Shown: piece by piece, positions 17,500 to 26,592 of the stretch
How the letters are laid out: every line of letters begins with the position of its first letter
How positions within the stretch are numbered: the stretch's first letter is position 1
Assembly (NCBI RefSeq): GCF_001020205.1
Contig: NZ_CP011663.1
Coordinates: 2,852,001 to 2,916,000, forward strand
DNA: 64,000 nt
Direction of reading: 5' to 3'
DNA from: Clostridium sporogenes
Lineage (GTDB): Bacteria > Bacillota > Clostridia > Clostridiales > Clostridiaceae
Notes under the pieces: model-generated
Database searches by the model: none
Seen by the model: the letters and a program-made list of their open reading frames with translations, nothing else
What the model was told of the DNA's origin: nothing
Program-made: the position numbers and the translations under genes

Positions 17500-18422
17500 T
17501 AATCTTCCCTCCTTCTACCTATCATTCTAATGGATATTATGAATAGGAAAGATATTACTAAAAGCAATAATGCTAAAGCCCAAAGTGCATCGTTCCATAC
17601 TGTTCCTCCTATGGTATTTGCCATATCCATAGTAATAACACTTGTTAATGTAGAAGCTGGATTTAATAATTTATTAGGGAACTGAATAGAGTTTCCTATT
17701 ACCATCTGAACAGCCAATGCTTCTCCAAAAGCTCTTGCAAGACCTAATATAATACCTGTTAATATTCCATTTTTAGCTGAAGGTACTATAACCTTACTTA
17801 TAGTTTGCCATCTAGTTGCTCCTAATCCATAGGAAGCTTGTAAATAAGATTTAGGTACTACTTTTATTGCATCTACAGAAATACTAGCTATAGTTGGTAA
17901 TATCATTATACTTAAAACTATTATTCCTGCTAAAATACTAAAACCCGTTCCTTCGTATATCCTTTTTATGATTGGCAATAATATACTTATCCCTAACCAT
18001 CCATATACTACTGAAGGAATGCCTACAAATAATTCTAATGCAGGCTTTAAAACTTTTTCTCCTAATTTAGGAGATATATAATTTATAAATATAGCTAAAG
18101 CTATACTTATAGGTGCACTTAATATCACTGCACCAATAGATACAAAAGTAGATCCTGCAATAAAATTTAATGCTCCAAATTTAGGAACCTCCTTATCTGG
18201 GCTCCAATTAGTAGAAAATAAAAACTCTTTTAATGAAACTCCCTTTGAAAATACTACTATGCCTTTTAAGGCTACAAAAAATATTATAGATAAAGTCAAG
18301 AAAACTATTAACACTCCACATATGGTTGATAATCCTCTTCCTATGTATTCATTTCTTAAATTTTTCAATAACTTTCTTTTAGTTATTTCTTTATTGTAAA
18401 TCTTCCTATTGCTTATATGCAT
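17499..18422 (-). CDS. pstC: Phosphate ABC transporter permease PstC
   Basis: Second membrane channel of the importer. The 307 residues include a charged cytoplasmic N-terminus, a first helix near 35-57, and the EAA-type loop (ASYGLGATRWQTISKVIVP), parallel to that of PstA. The ATG has a GAGGAAG ribosome binding site. A 205-bp spacer with a GC hairpin separates it from pstS, suggesting lower permease than binding-protein expression. Confidence 0.96.
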   Translation of the reverse strand: MHISNRKIYNKEITKRKLLKNLRNEYIGRGLSTICGVLIVFLTLSIIFFVALKGIVVFSKGVSLKEFLFSTNWSPDKEVPKFGALNFIAGSTFVSIGAVILSAPISIALAIFINYISPKLGEKVLKPALELFVGIPSVVYGWLGISILLPIIKRIYEGTGFSILAGIIVLSIMILPTIASISVDAIKVVPKSYLQASYGLGATRWQTISKVIVPSAKNGILTGIILGLARAFGEALAVQMVIGNSIQFPNKLLNPASTLTSVITMDMANTIGGTVWNDALWALALLLLVISFLFIISIRMIGRRRED

Positions 18423-18454
18423 AACTCATCTTCCTCTAATAATTATTATTTTAA

Positions 18455-18491
18455 ATGGGGTTATAACTTATTACCTATTGTTAAACCCCAT
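18455..18491 (-). promoter_or_regulatory. Intercistronic hairpin between pstS and pstC
   Basis: ATGGGGTT pairs with AACCCCAT around an 18-22 nt loop, the only GC-rich stretch in the pstS-pstC spacer. On the minus strand it is followed by A/T-rich sequence but no strong T run. It fits a partial terminator or mRNA-stabilising hairpin that raises pstS over the permease genes; this is inference. Confidence 0.55.
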
Positions 18492-18627
18492 CTAAATATT
18501 TATCTTCTTCACTTTTAAAGTTTTATATTTTATCCTATATCAAATAACCTTTAAGTTTACATAATTTTTATAAAAATTTTAATACTAAAAGTCTATTTAG
18601 TATTAAAGCTTTACTAAGTTCTAATAA

Positions 18628-19500
18628 TTACTTAATATCACTAGCTGGTATATATTTTAATCTTTCTATTAATGGCTTAGCTTCATCACTAATCATATAG
18701 TCTAAAAAAGCTTTTGTTAATCCTTCTGGTTCTCCTTTTGTATACATATGTTCATAAGACCAAAAAGAATATTTTTTAGCTATTATATTTTCCTTTGTTG
18801 GCTCTACATTATTTATTTTTATTGTCTTTACTTCATCATTAAGATGTGAAAAAGCTACATAACTTATACTTCCCTTCGTTTGTCCTATTGCTTTTACAAC
18901 ACTTCCACTAGAATCTTGAGTTGTACCTAAGCCTTCTTTTTCATCCTTTCCTTCCATTATAGTGTCCTTAAAAGTAGACCTTGTACCTGAGGATTTAGAC
19001 CTATTTATAACATTTATTTTTTCATCTTGACCACCAACTTCTTTCCAGTTAGTAATCTCTCCTGTGAATATTTTTTGTATTTGTTCTTTTGTTAAAGAAT
19101 CTACTTTTACTTCTTTATTAACTATCATACCAAATCCTATGGCACAAACTTTGTGATCTACTAAAGATGAAACTTGATTTTTATCTTTTAATTTGGATTC
19201 TGCTGTTACATCAGAGTTCCCTATTTCCACAGAGCCTGCAACTACTTGATTTATTCCTGCTCCACTTCCTCCTCCTTGAACATTTATAGTAGCATCTGGA
19301 TTTTTTTGCATAAATTGTTTAGCTCCTTGTTCAACTAAAGGCTGCAATGCTGAGGAACCTAATGCTGTTATACTACCACTTATAACTTCTTTTTTGCTTT
19401 CTTCCTTATTTTCTTGTTTATTACCACAACCTGCCAATATCCCTAAGGTCATAGTAATTGTTAAAGCTGATATTATTAATTTAAGTCCTTTTCTTTTCAT
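18628..19500 (-). CDS. pstS: Phosphate-binding lipoprotein PstS
   Basis: The extracellular receptor of the phosphate importer. A signal peptide ends in the lipobox LAGC with lipidated Cys at residue 25. The mature part has the PBP-like phosphate-binding features: TALGSSALQPLVEQ near the N-terminus, GGGSGAGI, and the KSSGTRSTF loop. Length (290) is normal. It starts the pst operon behind a possible Pho box region. Confidence 0.97.
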   Translation of the reverse strand: MKRKGLKLIISALTITMTLGILAGCGNKQENKEESKKEVISGSITALGSSALQPLVEQGAKQFMQKNPDATINVQGGGSGAGINQVVAGSVEIGNSDVTAESKLKDKNQVSSLVDHKVCAIGFGMIVNKEVKVDSLTKEQIQKIFTGEITNWKEVGGQDEKINVINRSKSSGTRSTFKDTIMEGKDEKEGLGTTQDSSGSVVKAIGQTKGSISYVAFSHLNDEVKTIKINNVEPTKENIIAKKYSFWSYEHMYTKGEPEGLTKAFLDYMISDEAKPLIERLKYIPASDIK

Positions 19501-19598
19501 TAATAAAAACCTCCGTTCAAGATTTTTTATTTTATGTTTTCTTAATCATTATGTTTTTTATTTTAAATCATCTAAGTTAAGCAATTATTATAGTAAAG

Positions 19599-19636
19599 TT
19601 AATTAAATTTAACATTAGTTTTTACTTTTTTTCTTG
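19599..19636 (+). promoter_or_regulatory. Candidate PhoP-binding repeats upstream of pstS
   Basis: Hexamers TTAATT (19599), TTAACA (19609), TTTTAC (19620) and TTCTTG (19631) recur every 10-11 bp about 100-135 bp before the pstS ATG. B. subtilis PhoP binds TTAACA-like hexamers with this period. Only one hexamer is perfect, and the region is AT-rich, so the match could be chance. Confidence 0.35.
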
Positions 19637-19688
19637 ACTTATGCAATTATTTATTTCTAAATAGGTCTAAAATCCTATATATAGAAAA

Positions 19689-19728
19689 ATGAAGAAGTTT
19701 TTATATATATATCAAAAACTTCTTCATT
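19689..19728 (-). terminator. Terminator after phoR
   Basis: A near-perfect stem AATGAAGAAGTTTTT with its complement around an AT loop, followed on the minus strand by TTTTTCT. It separates phoP-phoR from pstS, so pstS needs its own promoter. Confidence 0.8.
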
Positions 19729-19746
19729 CTATATTTTTATTTTAAT

Positions 19747-21456
19747 CTATATTATACTTAAAGGTATTTTCACTATAAATTTAGTACCTTTTTTAGGTTC
19801 ACTTTTTACTTCTATTTTCCCATTAATACCTAAAACTATATGTTTTACTATAGCTAAACCTAACCCCGTTCCTCCTTCCGCTCTGGATCTGGCCTTATCT
19901 ACTCTATAAAACCTTTCAAATATTCTATCTAAATGTTCTTTGGAAATACCTACTCCTGTGTCCTCTACCCAAAATATTATATTATCTTTATCTTGTTTCG
20001 TACCTATATTTATCTCACCATTAGGCTCTGTATATTTAATAGCATTATCTATTAAATTTATTATCATTTGATTATATTTATCTTTGTTTCCTATTAATAC
20101 AGATACTTTTTCTCCTACAATATTTATTTTTATATTTTTATCCTCTGCAGATTTTTTTACTAAACAATATACTTTTTCAATTAATTCATTTAAATTTATT
20201 TCCTCTTTTATTAACTCTTGTTTTTGTTTCTCTATATTGGATAATACTAATATATCATTTATTAATCTTGTAAGTCTATCTGCTTCATCGTTTATTATTT
20301 GTAAAAATTTTTCCCTATTTTTTTTATCCTCTACATACTTTAAAGTTTCTGAAAAACCCTTTATAGATGTTAATGGGGTTTTTAATTCATGAGATACATT
20401 TGCTACAAATTGTTCCCTCATATTTTCTAGTTTCTTTATATCTGTTATATCCTGTACTACTGCCACAGTACCTATATTATCATATTTGCTTATTATATCT
20501 GTAGTTTTAACCCTAAGTGTTCTTTTTTCTGGCCATAATATACTTATTTCTTTATAACCAGTTTCTTTATTTTTTAATACTTTTTCTAGTTCAAAATCTC
20601 TTATATTATCCATAAGATTTTCCCCTATTATATCTCTTTTTAACCCAAATAATTTCTTAGCATAGGGATTAATCATAATAACTTTAAACTCTTTATCTAT
20701 AGCCACAACACCACTATCCATACTTTTGAGTATAGCCTCTAATCTATTTTGCTTATCTTTAACTTCTACCAAGCTATTTTCTAATATATCTGCCATATAA
20801 TTAAAGGTTCTTCCAAGTCGTCCTATTTCATCCTCTGAATTTATTATTACTCTTCTATCAAAATCCCCCCTTGCTATTCTTGAAGTCACAAATTCAAGAT
20901 TTTTTATAGGTTTTATCATAGCCATTGATATTCTAGATGAAAATAAAAAAGATAGAATAAAAGAAAATAATATTATAGAAATATAGTATTTACTATATTT
21001 TTTTTCTAGTAATTTTATATCTTTCATATCTATGGCACTTCTTATAATATAATCATTATTAACTTTACTTGCAAAATAAAGACTTTCTACTTTTCTTGTA
21101 TTACTATATCTTACGCTATAAGCCTCTCCATTTTTTCTTGCATTTATTATTTCTTCTCTTTTATTATGATTTTCTAATTCTTCTTTATTTTCTTTAGAAT
21201 CTACTAAAACATTACCTTTATGATCTAATAAAGTTACCCTTATATCATTATCTATATAATTATTTTTTATAAATTTAACAATGTTTTTAGGGTCTTCATT
21301 TCCTATTACTTTGAATATAAAAAAATTATTATTCTTTAACCTACTTTTACTGCTTTCTATATATTGATTATTAATAGTTATTAAGAACAGTGAGGATACT
21401 ATTGTTAATGTAAATATTAAAATTATAAGTATTGATAACGTTAATTTTTTTTTCAT
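19747..21456 (-). CDS. phoR: Phosphate-responsive sensor histidine kinase
   Basis: A membrane kinase with two transmembrane helices (about residues 5-28 and 153-175) flanking an extracellular domain, then HAMP, a PAS domain near 235-335, the HisKA box with the phospho-accepting His in NVSHELKTPLTS, and an HATPase domain with N, G1 (DTGVGIS) and G2 (GGTGLGLAI) boxes. Length (569) matches PhoR. It lies 11 bp after the response regulator and directly upstream of pstSCAB-phoU, which makes phosphate sensing the likely input. Confidence 0.9.
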   Translation of the reverse strand: MKKKLTLSILIILIFTLTIVSSLFLITINNQYIESSKSRLKNNNFFIFKVIGNEDPKNIVKFIKNNYIDNDIRVTLLDHKGNVLVDSKENKEELENHNKREEIINARKNGEAYSVRYSNTRKVESLYFASKVNNDYIIRSAIDMKDIKLLEKKYSKYYISIILFSFILSFLFSSRISMAMIKPIKNLEFVTSRIARGDFDRRVIINSEDEIGRLGRTFNYMADILENSLVEVKDKQNRLEAILKSMDSGVVAIDKEFKVIMINPYAKKLFGLKRDIIGENLMDNIRDFELEKVLKNKETGYKEISILWPEKRTLRVKTTDIISKYDNIGTVAVVQDITDIKKLENMREQFVANVSHELKTPLTSIKGFSETLKYVEDKKNREKFLQIINDEADRLTRLINDILVLSNIEKQKQELIKEEINLNELIEKVYCLVKKSAEDKNIKINIVGEKVSVLIGNKDKYNQMIINLIDNAIKYTEPNGEINIGTKQDKDNIIFWVEDTGVGISKEHLDRIFERFYRVDKARSRAEGGTGLGLAIVKHIVLGINGKIEVKSEPKKGTKFIVKIPLSII

Positions 21457-21467
21457 AACTTCACCTT

Positions 21468-22166
21468 TTAAAATTCACCATTGAATCTATATCCTATTCC
21501 TCTTATAGTTTCAATATACTTAGGATTTTTATCATCATCCTCTATTTTTTTTCTTAAATGCCTTATATGCACATCTACAGTCCTAGTTTCTCCAATATAT
21601 TCATATCCCCATATTCTGTCTAGCAAAAAATCTCTTGTCATAACCTTCCCTTTATTCTTTATTAATACCTCTAAAAGCTCAAACTCTTTTAGTGTGAGCT
21701 CTATTTTTTTTCCTTCCTTTGTAAAGGAATGTTTTTCAAAGTCTACAACAATATTTCCTAAAATATATGATTTAGATTCTATATTTATAGTTGTTCTTCT
21801 TCTAAGTACTGCTTTTACTCTAGCTACCATTTCTCTAACAGAAAAAGGTTTAGTTATATAATCATCCGCTCCCAATTCTAAGCCCAAAACCTTATCTAAT
21901 TCTTCCCCTTTAGCTGTAATCATTATTATAGAAGTAGTAGATGTATTATTATCTTTTCTTATTTCCTTACAAACATCATACCCATCCATTCCTGGTAACA
22001 TTAGATCTAAAAGTACTAAATCCGGTTTTTCTTCTTTAACTATATTCAATGCATCTATCCCATTTAAAGCACAAATACATTTGTAGCCGTTATTTTCTAA
22101 ATTAAATTTTATTAATTCACATATGTGTTCTTCATCGTCTACTATAAGTATTTTTTCCATGGCCAT
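21468..22166 (-). CDS. phoP: OmpR-family phosphate response regulator
   Basis: Receiver domain with acidic pocket (VDDEEH), the phospho-accepting Asp near residue 54 in LLDLMLPG and the conserved Lys in ITKPF; the C-terminal winged helix carries DVHIRHLRKKIE and TIRGIGYRF. The ATG at 22166 follows AGGAGGGG; the Met at codon 3 is a possible alternative. Partner of the adjacent PhoR; expected to control pstS. PhoB is the equivalent name. Confidence 0.92.
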   Translation of the reverse strand: MAMEKILIVDDEEHICELIKFNLENNGYKCICALNGIDALNIVKEEKPDLVLLDLMLPGMDGYDVCKEIRKDNNTSTTSIIMITAKGEELDKVLGLELGADDYITKPFSVREMVARVKAVLRRRTTINIESKSYILGNIVVDFEKHSFTKEGKKIELTLKEFELLEVLIKNKGKVMTRDFLLDRIWGYEYIGETRTVDVHIRHLRKKIEDDDKNPKYIETIRGIGYRFNGEF

Positions 22167-22176
22167 AGTACCCCTC

Positions 22177-22896
22177 CTATTGTTTATTTAAATATACAAA
22201 GGAAAATTGTCTTCCTATATCCCCCTCTTCCCTATAGGAATAAAATTTAGGATCAGAGCTACACATAGTGCATAAATTTGCTCTAACTATATTTTCATTT
22301 TTAACTCCTATATTGCTTAATTGTACCAATATGCATGCTTCCAGATTTAAATTTCTGTTATAACTTATATTATAATCATTATATATTTTATCTTCTTTAA
22401 ACTTATTTATTAACTCATAACTAACTTCATAACAACATTCTTTTATATGAGGACCTATTGAGGCTATGATATTTTCTGTTTTTGTATTATAATTCTCTTT
22501 CATTTTATTTATGGTGTGTATAACTATCTTTTCATAAGTTCCTCTCCAGCCACTGTGAACTGCAGCTACTACCTCATTTTCTTTATCATATAATAGTATA
22601 GGGACACAATCTGCTGTAAAAACCCCTACGGCTATATTAAATTTATTAGTTATTATTGCATCTCCCTCTTTATCTTCATCTTTAAAATTTCTAACTATAT
22701 TACTGTGTATTTGATTTAAATAACCTACTTCCTCTAATGAAAACCATCTTTTTATATTATTTAAATTTTTTTTTCCTTCATATATATTTTTATTAAAATT
22801 TAGGTGATTTTCTCCAGTAGAAAATATAAAATTAGCATTTTTAAATTCTAATTTTAGAAATGTATATGCACCCACATTAATTTTTTCAAAATTCAT
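22177..22896 (-). CDS. pgeF: Multicopper-oxidase-like purine nucleoside/peptidoglycan editing factor (YfiH/PgeF)
   Basis: A laccase-domain protein of the YfiH/YlmD family, known for purine nucleoside phosphorylase/deaminase activity and for a role in cell-wall precursor quality in E. coli. The zinc ligands are visible in ADCVPILL, HSGWRGT and the HIKECCYEV region. The longest frame starts at 22908 directly against the ribosome binding site; the ATG at 22896 is better spaced and gives 239 residues. In Firmicutes this gene (ylmD) is near the ylm/division cluster, as here. It is 10 bp upstream of phoP, so may share its transcript. Confidence 0.88.
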   Translation of the reverse strand: MNFEKINVGAYTFLKLEFKNANFIFSTGENHLNFNKNIYEGKKNLNNIKRWFSLEEVGYLNQIHSNIVRNFKDEDKEGDAIITNKFNIAVGVFTADCVPILLYDKENEVVAAVHSGWRGTYEKIVIHTINKMKENYNTKTENIIASIGPHIKECCYEVSYELINKFKEDKIYNDYNISYNRNLNLEACILVQLSNIGVKNENIVRANLCTMCSSDPKFYSYREEGDIGRQFSFVYLNKQ

Positions 22897-23050
22897 AAGA
22901 CACATCATCCTTCCTATAAATATATTATCATTAATTTTATATTATTTTTAAAATATTTATGACTTTTAACCTATTTAACTTTATTTTAACATAGGGTTCT
23001 TAACTTCCGTATAATTAATTCTAGTTATTTTAATATAAAATTTACAAAAT

Positions 23051-23091
23051 AAAAAACCTAATACTATTACCATAATAGCATTAAGGTTTTT
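23051..23091. terminator. Terminator downstream of nrdR
   Basis: A stem pairs AAAAACCT-ATACTATTA with TAATAGCAT-AAGGTTTTT, 80 bp beyond the nrdR stop. T runs are present in both directions. It ends the nrdR transcript and isolates pgeF-phoPR. Confidence 0.8.
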
Positions 23092-23171
23092 ATATATTTA
23101 AATTAATTTTAAGTTTTTATACTTCATTTTTTAAGATTTAATAATTTAAATTTATAAAAATAAAATTATAT

Positions 23172-23627
23172 CTAATTCTTCTCCATTAGATTTTTAATCT
23201 CTTCCATAAAAGTATTAATATCTTTGAACTGTCTATATACAGAAGCAAATCTAACATAGGATACTTCATCTATCTTTTTTAAATTCTTCATTATTATTTG
23301 TCCTATTTCATCTGTATTTACTTCTGTAAGCATTTCATTGCTTATATGTCTTTCTACTTCATCTGCTATTTGTTCAATTTGCTTTCTTGATACTGGTCTC
23401 TTTTGACAAGCTTTCATAAGACCATTTACTATCTTATTTCTATCAAAATATTCCCTACTCATATTTTTTTTTATAACAAGAATAGGTGTAGTTTCTATTT
23501 TTTCATAGGTAGTATATCTTCTATTACATTTTAAACATTCTCTTCTTCTTCTTATGGAGCTTCCATCCTCTGTAGATCTTGAATCTACCACTTTGCTTTC
23601 TCCATATGCACAGTAGGGACACTTCAA
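23172..23627 (-). CDS. nrdR: Transcriptional repressor NrdR
   Basis: Zinc-ribbon/ATP-cone repressor of ribonucleotide reductase genes, sensing dATP/ATP. The N-terminus has CPYC and CLKCNRRYTTYE (four zinc-binding Cys), followed by the ATP-cone from about residue 46. The longest frame starts at an ATG (23639), but the TTG at 23627 begins the family's standard MKCPYC and gives 151 residues; AAAGGA lies 11 nt before it. It follows the PRC-barrel ylmC/ymxH gene. Confidence 0.93.
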   Translation of the reverse strand: MKCPYCAYGESKVVDSRSTEDGSSIRRRRECLKCNRRYTTYEKIETTPILVIKKNMSREYFDRNKIVNGLMKACQKRPVSRKQIEQIADEVERHISNEMLTEVNTDEIGQIIMKNLKKIDEVSYVRFASVYRQFKDINTFMEEIKNLMEKN

Positions 23628-23746
23628 TTTAATCCACATCCTTTTCTTTAGATTACTAAAATTTAGTTATATATATTAATTATACACTTTTTCTCCATTT
23701 TTTCTACTATACACTTAAATTTTCAATGGTTAAAAGTATAAAAAAA

Positions 23747-24010
23747 CTAATTATCTTCTACAAGAAAGCTATCTCCATTTACTAGTATAACATCCGTACC
23801 TATTTTATATATTTTATCCCAACTTATTTCCAAATCTTCTTTTTTATTGAAAAACCCTACTTTCTCAGTGGGTAAAACTATAGCTAATATTTTATAAGAA
23901 TCACAGTCTATAATCAAATCCTTTATGTACCCCATTTTACTACCGGTATTTAAGTCTATTATCTCCATATTTTTTAAACTTTCTATGGAATATAACTCTA
24001 CTTGTTCCAT
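23747..24010 (-). CDS. YlmC/YmxH-family sporulation-associated PRC-barrel protein
   Basis: An 87-residue PRC-barrel domain protein of the YlmC/YmxH family, which in many clostridia and bacilli sits next to sigG. It opens with YSIESLKNMEIIDLNTG and includes GYIKDLIID, both typical. The ribosome binding site is AAGGGGG. Function is not established; conserved linkage to sigE-sigG suggests a developmental role, which is inference. It is separated from sigG by a strong terminator. Confidence 0.85.
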   Translation of the reverse strand: MEQVELYSIESLKNMEIIDLNTGSKMGYIKDLIIDCDSYKILAIVLPTEKVGFFNKKEDLEISWDKIYKIGTDVILVNGDSFLVEDN

Positions 24011-24079
24011 GGTATACCCCCTTAAACAGTTTTTATATTATAATATATGTTTCTTTATTGTATTCTATGAAAAAGATAA

Positions 24080-24122
24080 AAAAATAAAAAGCTACTGATA
24101 AAAAATATTTATCAGTAGCTCA
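24080..24122 (-). terminator. Terminator after sigG
   Basis: The stem AGCTACTGATAAA with its complement is followed on the minus strand by CTTTTTATTTTTTT. It closes the spoIIGA-sigE-sigG region. Confidence 0.9.
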
Positions 24123-24155
24123 AAGTGTTCTCTAATAATTTAAGAACATTTTTGA

Positions 24156-24929
24156 TTAAACATACTTTCTCATATGTTTTAAGGCAGTTTTTTCTAATCT
24201 AGATACCTGTGCTTGAGATATTCCTATTTCATCGGCTACTTCCATTTGAGTTCTTCCATCAAAAAACCTTAAATTAAGTATTAGCTTTTCTCTATCATTT
24301 AATTTTTTCATAGCTTCTTTTATAGATATGTTTTCTATCCAATTCTCATCTACATTTTTAGTGTCACTTATTTGATCCATAACAAATATGGCGTCTCCTC
24401 CATCATGATATATAGGTTCAAATAAAGATACTGGATCCTGTATAGCATCTAAAGCAAACACTACCTCTTCTCTTGGCAATTCTAATTCTTTAGCTATTTG
24501 AGACACTGTTGGTTCTTTATTATTATTTTTTATTAATTTGTCTCTAGCCTGTAGAGCTTTATAGGCTATATCTCTTAAAGATCTACTAACTCTTATGGAA
24601 TTATTATCTCTTAGGTATCTTCTTATTTCTCCTATTATCATAGGAACAGCATAAGTAGAGAATTTTACATTTTGACTTAAATCAAAATTATCTATAGCTT
24701 TTATAAGGCCTATACATCCAACTTGAAAAAGATCATCCACATTTTCCCCTCGATTGTTAAATCTTTTTATTACACTTAGTACTAGCCTTAAATTTCCTTG
24801 TATAAATTCTTCTCTACATTCTGTTTCACCGTTCCTAATCCTTACCAGTAATTTTTTCATCTCTTTATCCTTTAATACTGGTAATTTTGCTGTATTTACT
24901 CCACAAATTTCAACTTTATTAATAACCAT
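24156..24929 (-). CDS. sigG: RNA polymerase sporulation sigma factor SigG
   Basis: Late forespore-specific sigma factor. The 257-residue product shows the SigG hallmark N-terminus NKVEICGV and region 2 (NRGENVDDLFQVGCIGLIKA, FSTYAVPMIIGEIRRYLRD), then region 4 with the ISQAQVSRLEK helix-turn-helix. Compartment control is expected through SpoIIAB; no pro-sequence is present. It lies 74 bp after sigE, with a sigma-F-type promoter in the gap. Confidence 0.97.
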   Translation of the reverse strand: MVINKVEICGVNTAKLPVLKDKEMKKLLVRIRNGETECREEFIQGNLRLVLSVIKRFNNRGENVDDLFQVGCIGLIKAIDNFDLSQNVKFSTYAVPMIIGEIRRYLRDNNSIRVSRSLRDIAYKALQARDKLIKNNNKEPTVSQIAKELELPREEVVFALDAIQDPVSLFEPIYHDGGDAIFVMDQISDTKNVDENWIENISIKEAMKKLNDREKLILNLRFFDGRTQMEVADEIGISQAQVSRLEKTALKHMRKYV

Positions 24930-24963
24930 AAAGTCATCAGTCCCTTCAGAATGATTGCATTTA

Positions 24964-24993
24964 AATTGTTTCCAAAGGAACTTAATTTTATAC
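24964..24993 (-). promoter_or_regulatory. Sigma-F-type promoter for sigG
   Basis: On the minus strand GTATA (24993-24989), a 15-bp spacer, then GGAAACAATT (24973-24964). This fits the B. subtilis sigma-F consensus GYWTA-N15-GGNRANANTW at every fixed position. It lies in the short sigE-sigG gap, where B. subtilis also has its sigma-F promoter for sigG. Confidence 0.7.
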
Positions 24994-25003
24994 TAAGGAC
25001 AAA

Positions 25004-25711
25004 CTAAACCATTTTATTTATTTCTTTTTTTAGAGTCTTAATTATTCTTTTTTCTAGCCTTGATATATATGATTGAGATATTCCCAGCATATCTGCTACT
25101 TCCTTTTGAGTTTTTTCTTTTTTTCCATTAAGACCAAACCTTAATCTTACTATTTCCTTTTCTCTTTCGTTTAATTTTTTCATAGCTAATAATAGTAATT
25201 GTTTGTCTACTTCATCTTCTATTAAATTATAAACCTCATCATTATCTGTACCTAATATATCTGAAAGCAATAACTCATTTCCATCCCAATCAATATTTAA
25301 AGGCTCATAAAAGGATATTTCTGCTTTTATTTTGCTATTTCTTCTTAAATACATTAATATCTCATTTTCTATACATCTTGAAGCATAGGTTGCCAATTTA
25401 ATTTTTTTATCTGGCTTAAAAGTATTTACTGCCTTAATTAATCCTATAGTCCCTACAGATACTAGATCTTCTATACATATACCTGTATTTTCAAATTTTC
25501 TAGCTATATAAACCACTAGTCTTAAATTTCTTTCTATCAAAACAGATCGAACTTTTTCATCTCCATTTATTAACCTTTGTACAAAATATTCTTCTTCTTC
25601 TTTTGAAAGTGGCGGTGGAAGTGCATCATTCCCACCTATGTAATAAACGCTTTTAAAAAATAATTTAAATTTTATTAATATTCTGTTTAACAATACCTTT
25701 AAATTTATCAT
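25004..25711 (-). CDS. sigE: RNA polymerase sporulation sigma factor SigE (pro-SigE)
   Basis: First mother-cell sigma factor, made as an inactive precursor. Residues about 1-27 form a hydrophobic, basic pro-sequence (KFKLFFKSVYYIGGNDALPP), to be cut by SpoIIGA. Regions 2 (IEDLVSVGTIGLIKAVNTF, LATYASRCIENEILMYLRR) and 4 (LGISQSYISRLEKRI) follow. It is 11 bp downstream of spoIIGA, so protease and substrate are co-expressed. Confidence 0.97.
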   Translation of the reverse strand: MINLKVLLNRILIKFKLFFKSVYYIGGNDALPPPLSKEEEEYFVQRLINGDEKVRSVLIERNLRLVVYIARKFENTGICIEDLVSVGTIGLIKAVNTFKPDKKIKLATYASRCIENEILMYLRRNSKIKAEISFYEPLNIDWDGNELLLSDILGTDNDEVYNLIEDEVDKQLLLLAMKKLNEREKEIVRLRFGLNGKKEKTQKEVADMLGISQSYISRLEKRIIKTLKKEINKMV

Positions 25712-25722
25712 AAAAGTCCCTC

Positions 25723-26520
25723 CTATATAATTCCTCGGGATAAAAGTGCTCTATAGTCTTTTATACCACTAAGTTTACCTTCTGAAAGTGCTATTATAAC
25801 TTCTTTTTTTTCTTTTTTGTCTCCTACATGCACATCTATATAATTGGGTTTAAACCCTTCAAGATTACCCAAATTACCATTTACAACCCTATAAGGTATA
25901 TAAAATTTATCATAAGTGTCTAAATTCACATTACTAAAAACATCCTTTTCTACCACCAATACGGGGAGATTTGTAGCAGGTTCTCTAAGTTCATTACCCG
26001 TATCTAAAAAGGCTTTAACCCTTCTATGATCCTGTTGAAGAATTATATCTACATCATATATAAAACTACTTATATCTTTTCTATCTTTTATATACCATAT
26101 TAATTTATTTCCAATAATATATATAATCATCATAGAAATCATAAGCTTTTTATAAGAAAAATTTTCTATAAATAAAGAGGTTCCAGAATCCATTTTATTG
26201 CATTCTAAGAAAACACATATACCCGCAATGATCATTGAATAAACTATATAAACTGCTGTAGCTTTTATATTAAATATTAAATCTCTTTTCCTAAAGGCTA
26301 TGAAAATTAATATAAAAGCTATTGAAATTTTAAATATAAACTTATTAAATAATGCAAGAGAAGGTATAATAAGTACCAATATATATAAGCTCCCTAAAAA
26401 TGAAGATATTAATAAATATAAAATTTTATTATTAACCTTTAAAGTTTGAGAAGTTAGAAACAGTATAAACAGGTTTACAATAAAATTTTCTAATATCATA
26501 ATATCTAAATAAACCACCAA
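25723..26520 (-). CDS. spoIIGA: Sigma-E processing membrane aspartic protease SpoIIGA
   Basis: Cleaves pro-SigE after a forespore signal (SpoIIR). The 265-residue protein has five or so hydrophobic helices in the first 145 residues and a C-terminal cytoplasmic domain with the catalytic DTG triad in FLDTGNELREP (Asp about 173); SpoIIGA works as a dimer. Translation begins at TTG (26520) or the adjoining GTG after AAGGGGGGAG. Promoter and Spo0A-box candidates lie upstream. Confidence 0.95.
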   Translation of the reverse strand: MVVYLDIMILENFIVNLFILFLTSQTLKVNNKILYLLISSFLGSLYILVLIIPSLALFNKFIFKISIAFILIFIAFRKRDLIFNIKATAVYIVYSMIIAGICVFLECNKMDSGTSLFIENFSYKKLMISMMIIYIIGNKLIWYIKDRKDISSFIYDVDIILQQDHRRVKAFLDTGNELREPATNLPVLVVEKDVFSNVNLDTYDKFYIPYRVVNGNLGNLEGFKPNYIDVHVGDKKEKKEVIIALSEGKLSGIKDYRALLSRGII

Positions 26521-26559
26521 TAGTTATCTCCCCCCTTAAACTACTGCCATTTATTTACT

Positions 26560-26592
26560 ATTATACAATTAAATATTTTAAAAATTTGTCAA
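26560..26592 (-). promoter_or_regulatory. spoIIG promoter with long spacer
   Basis: On the minus strand a perfect TTGACA (26592-26587) and a perfect TATAAT (26565-26560) are 21 bp apart. The B. subtilis spoIIG promoter is known for a similarly over-long spacer (22 bp) that makes it depend on Spo0A~P. Confidence 0.75.
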
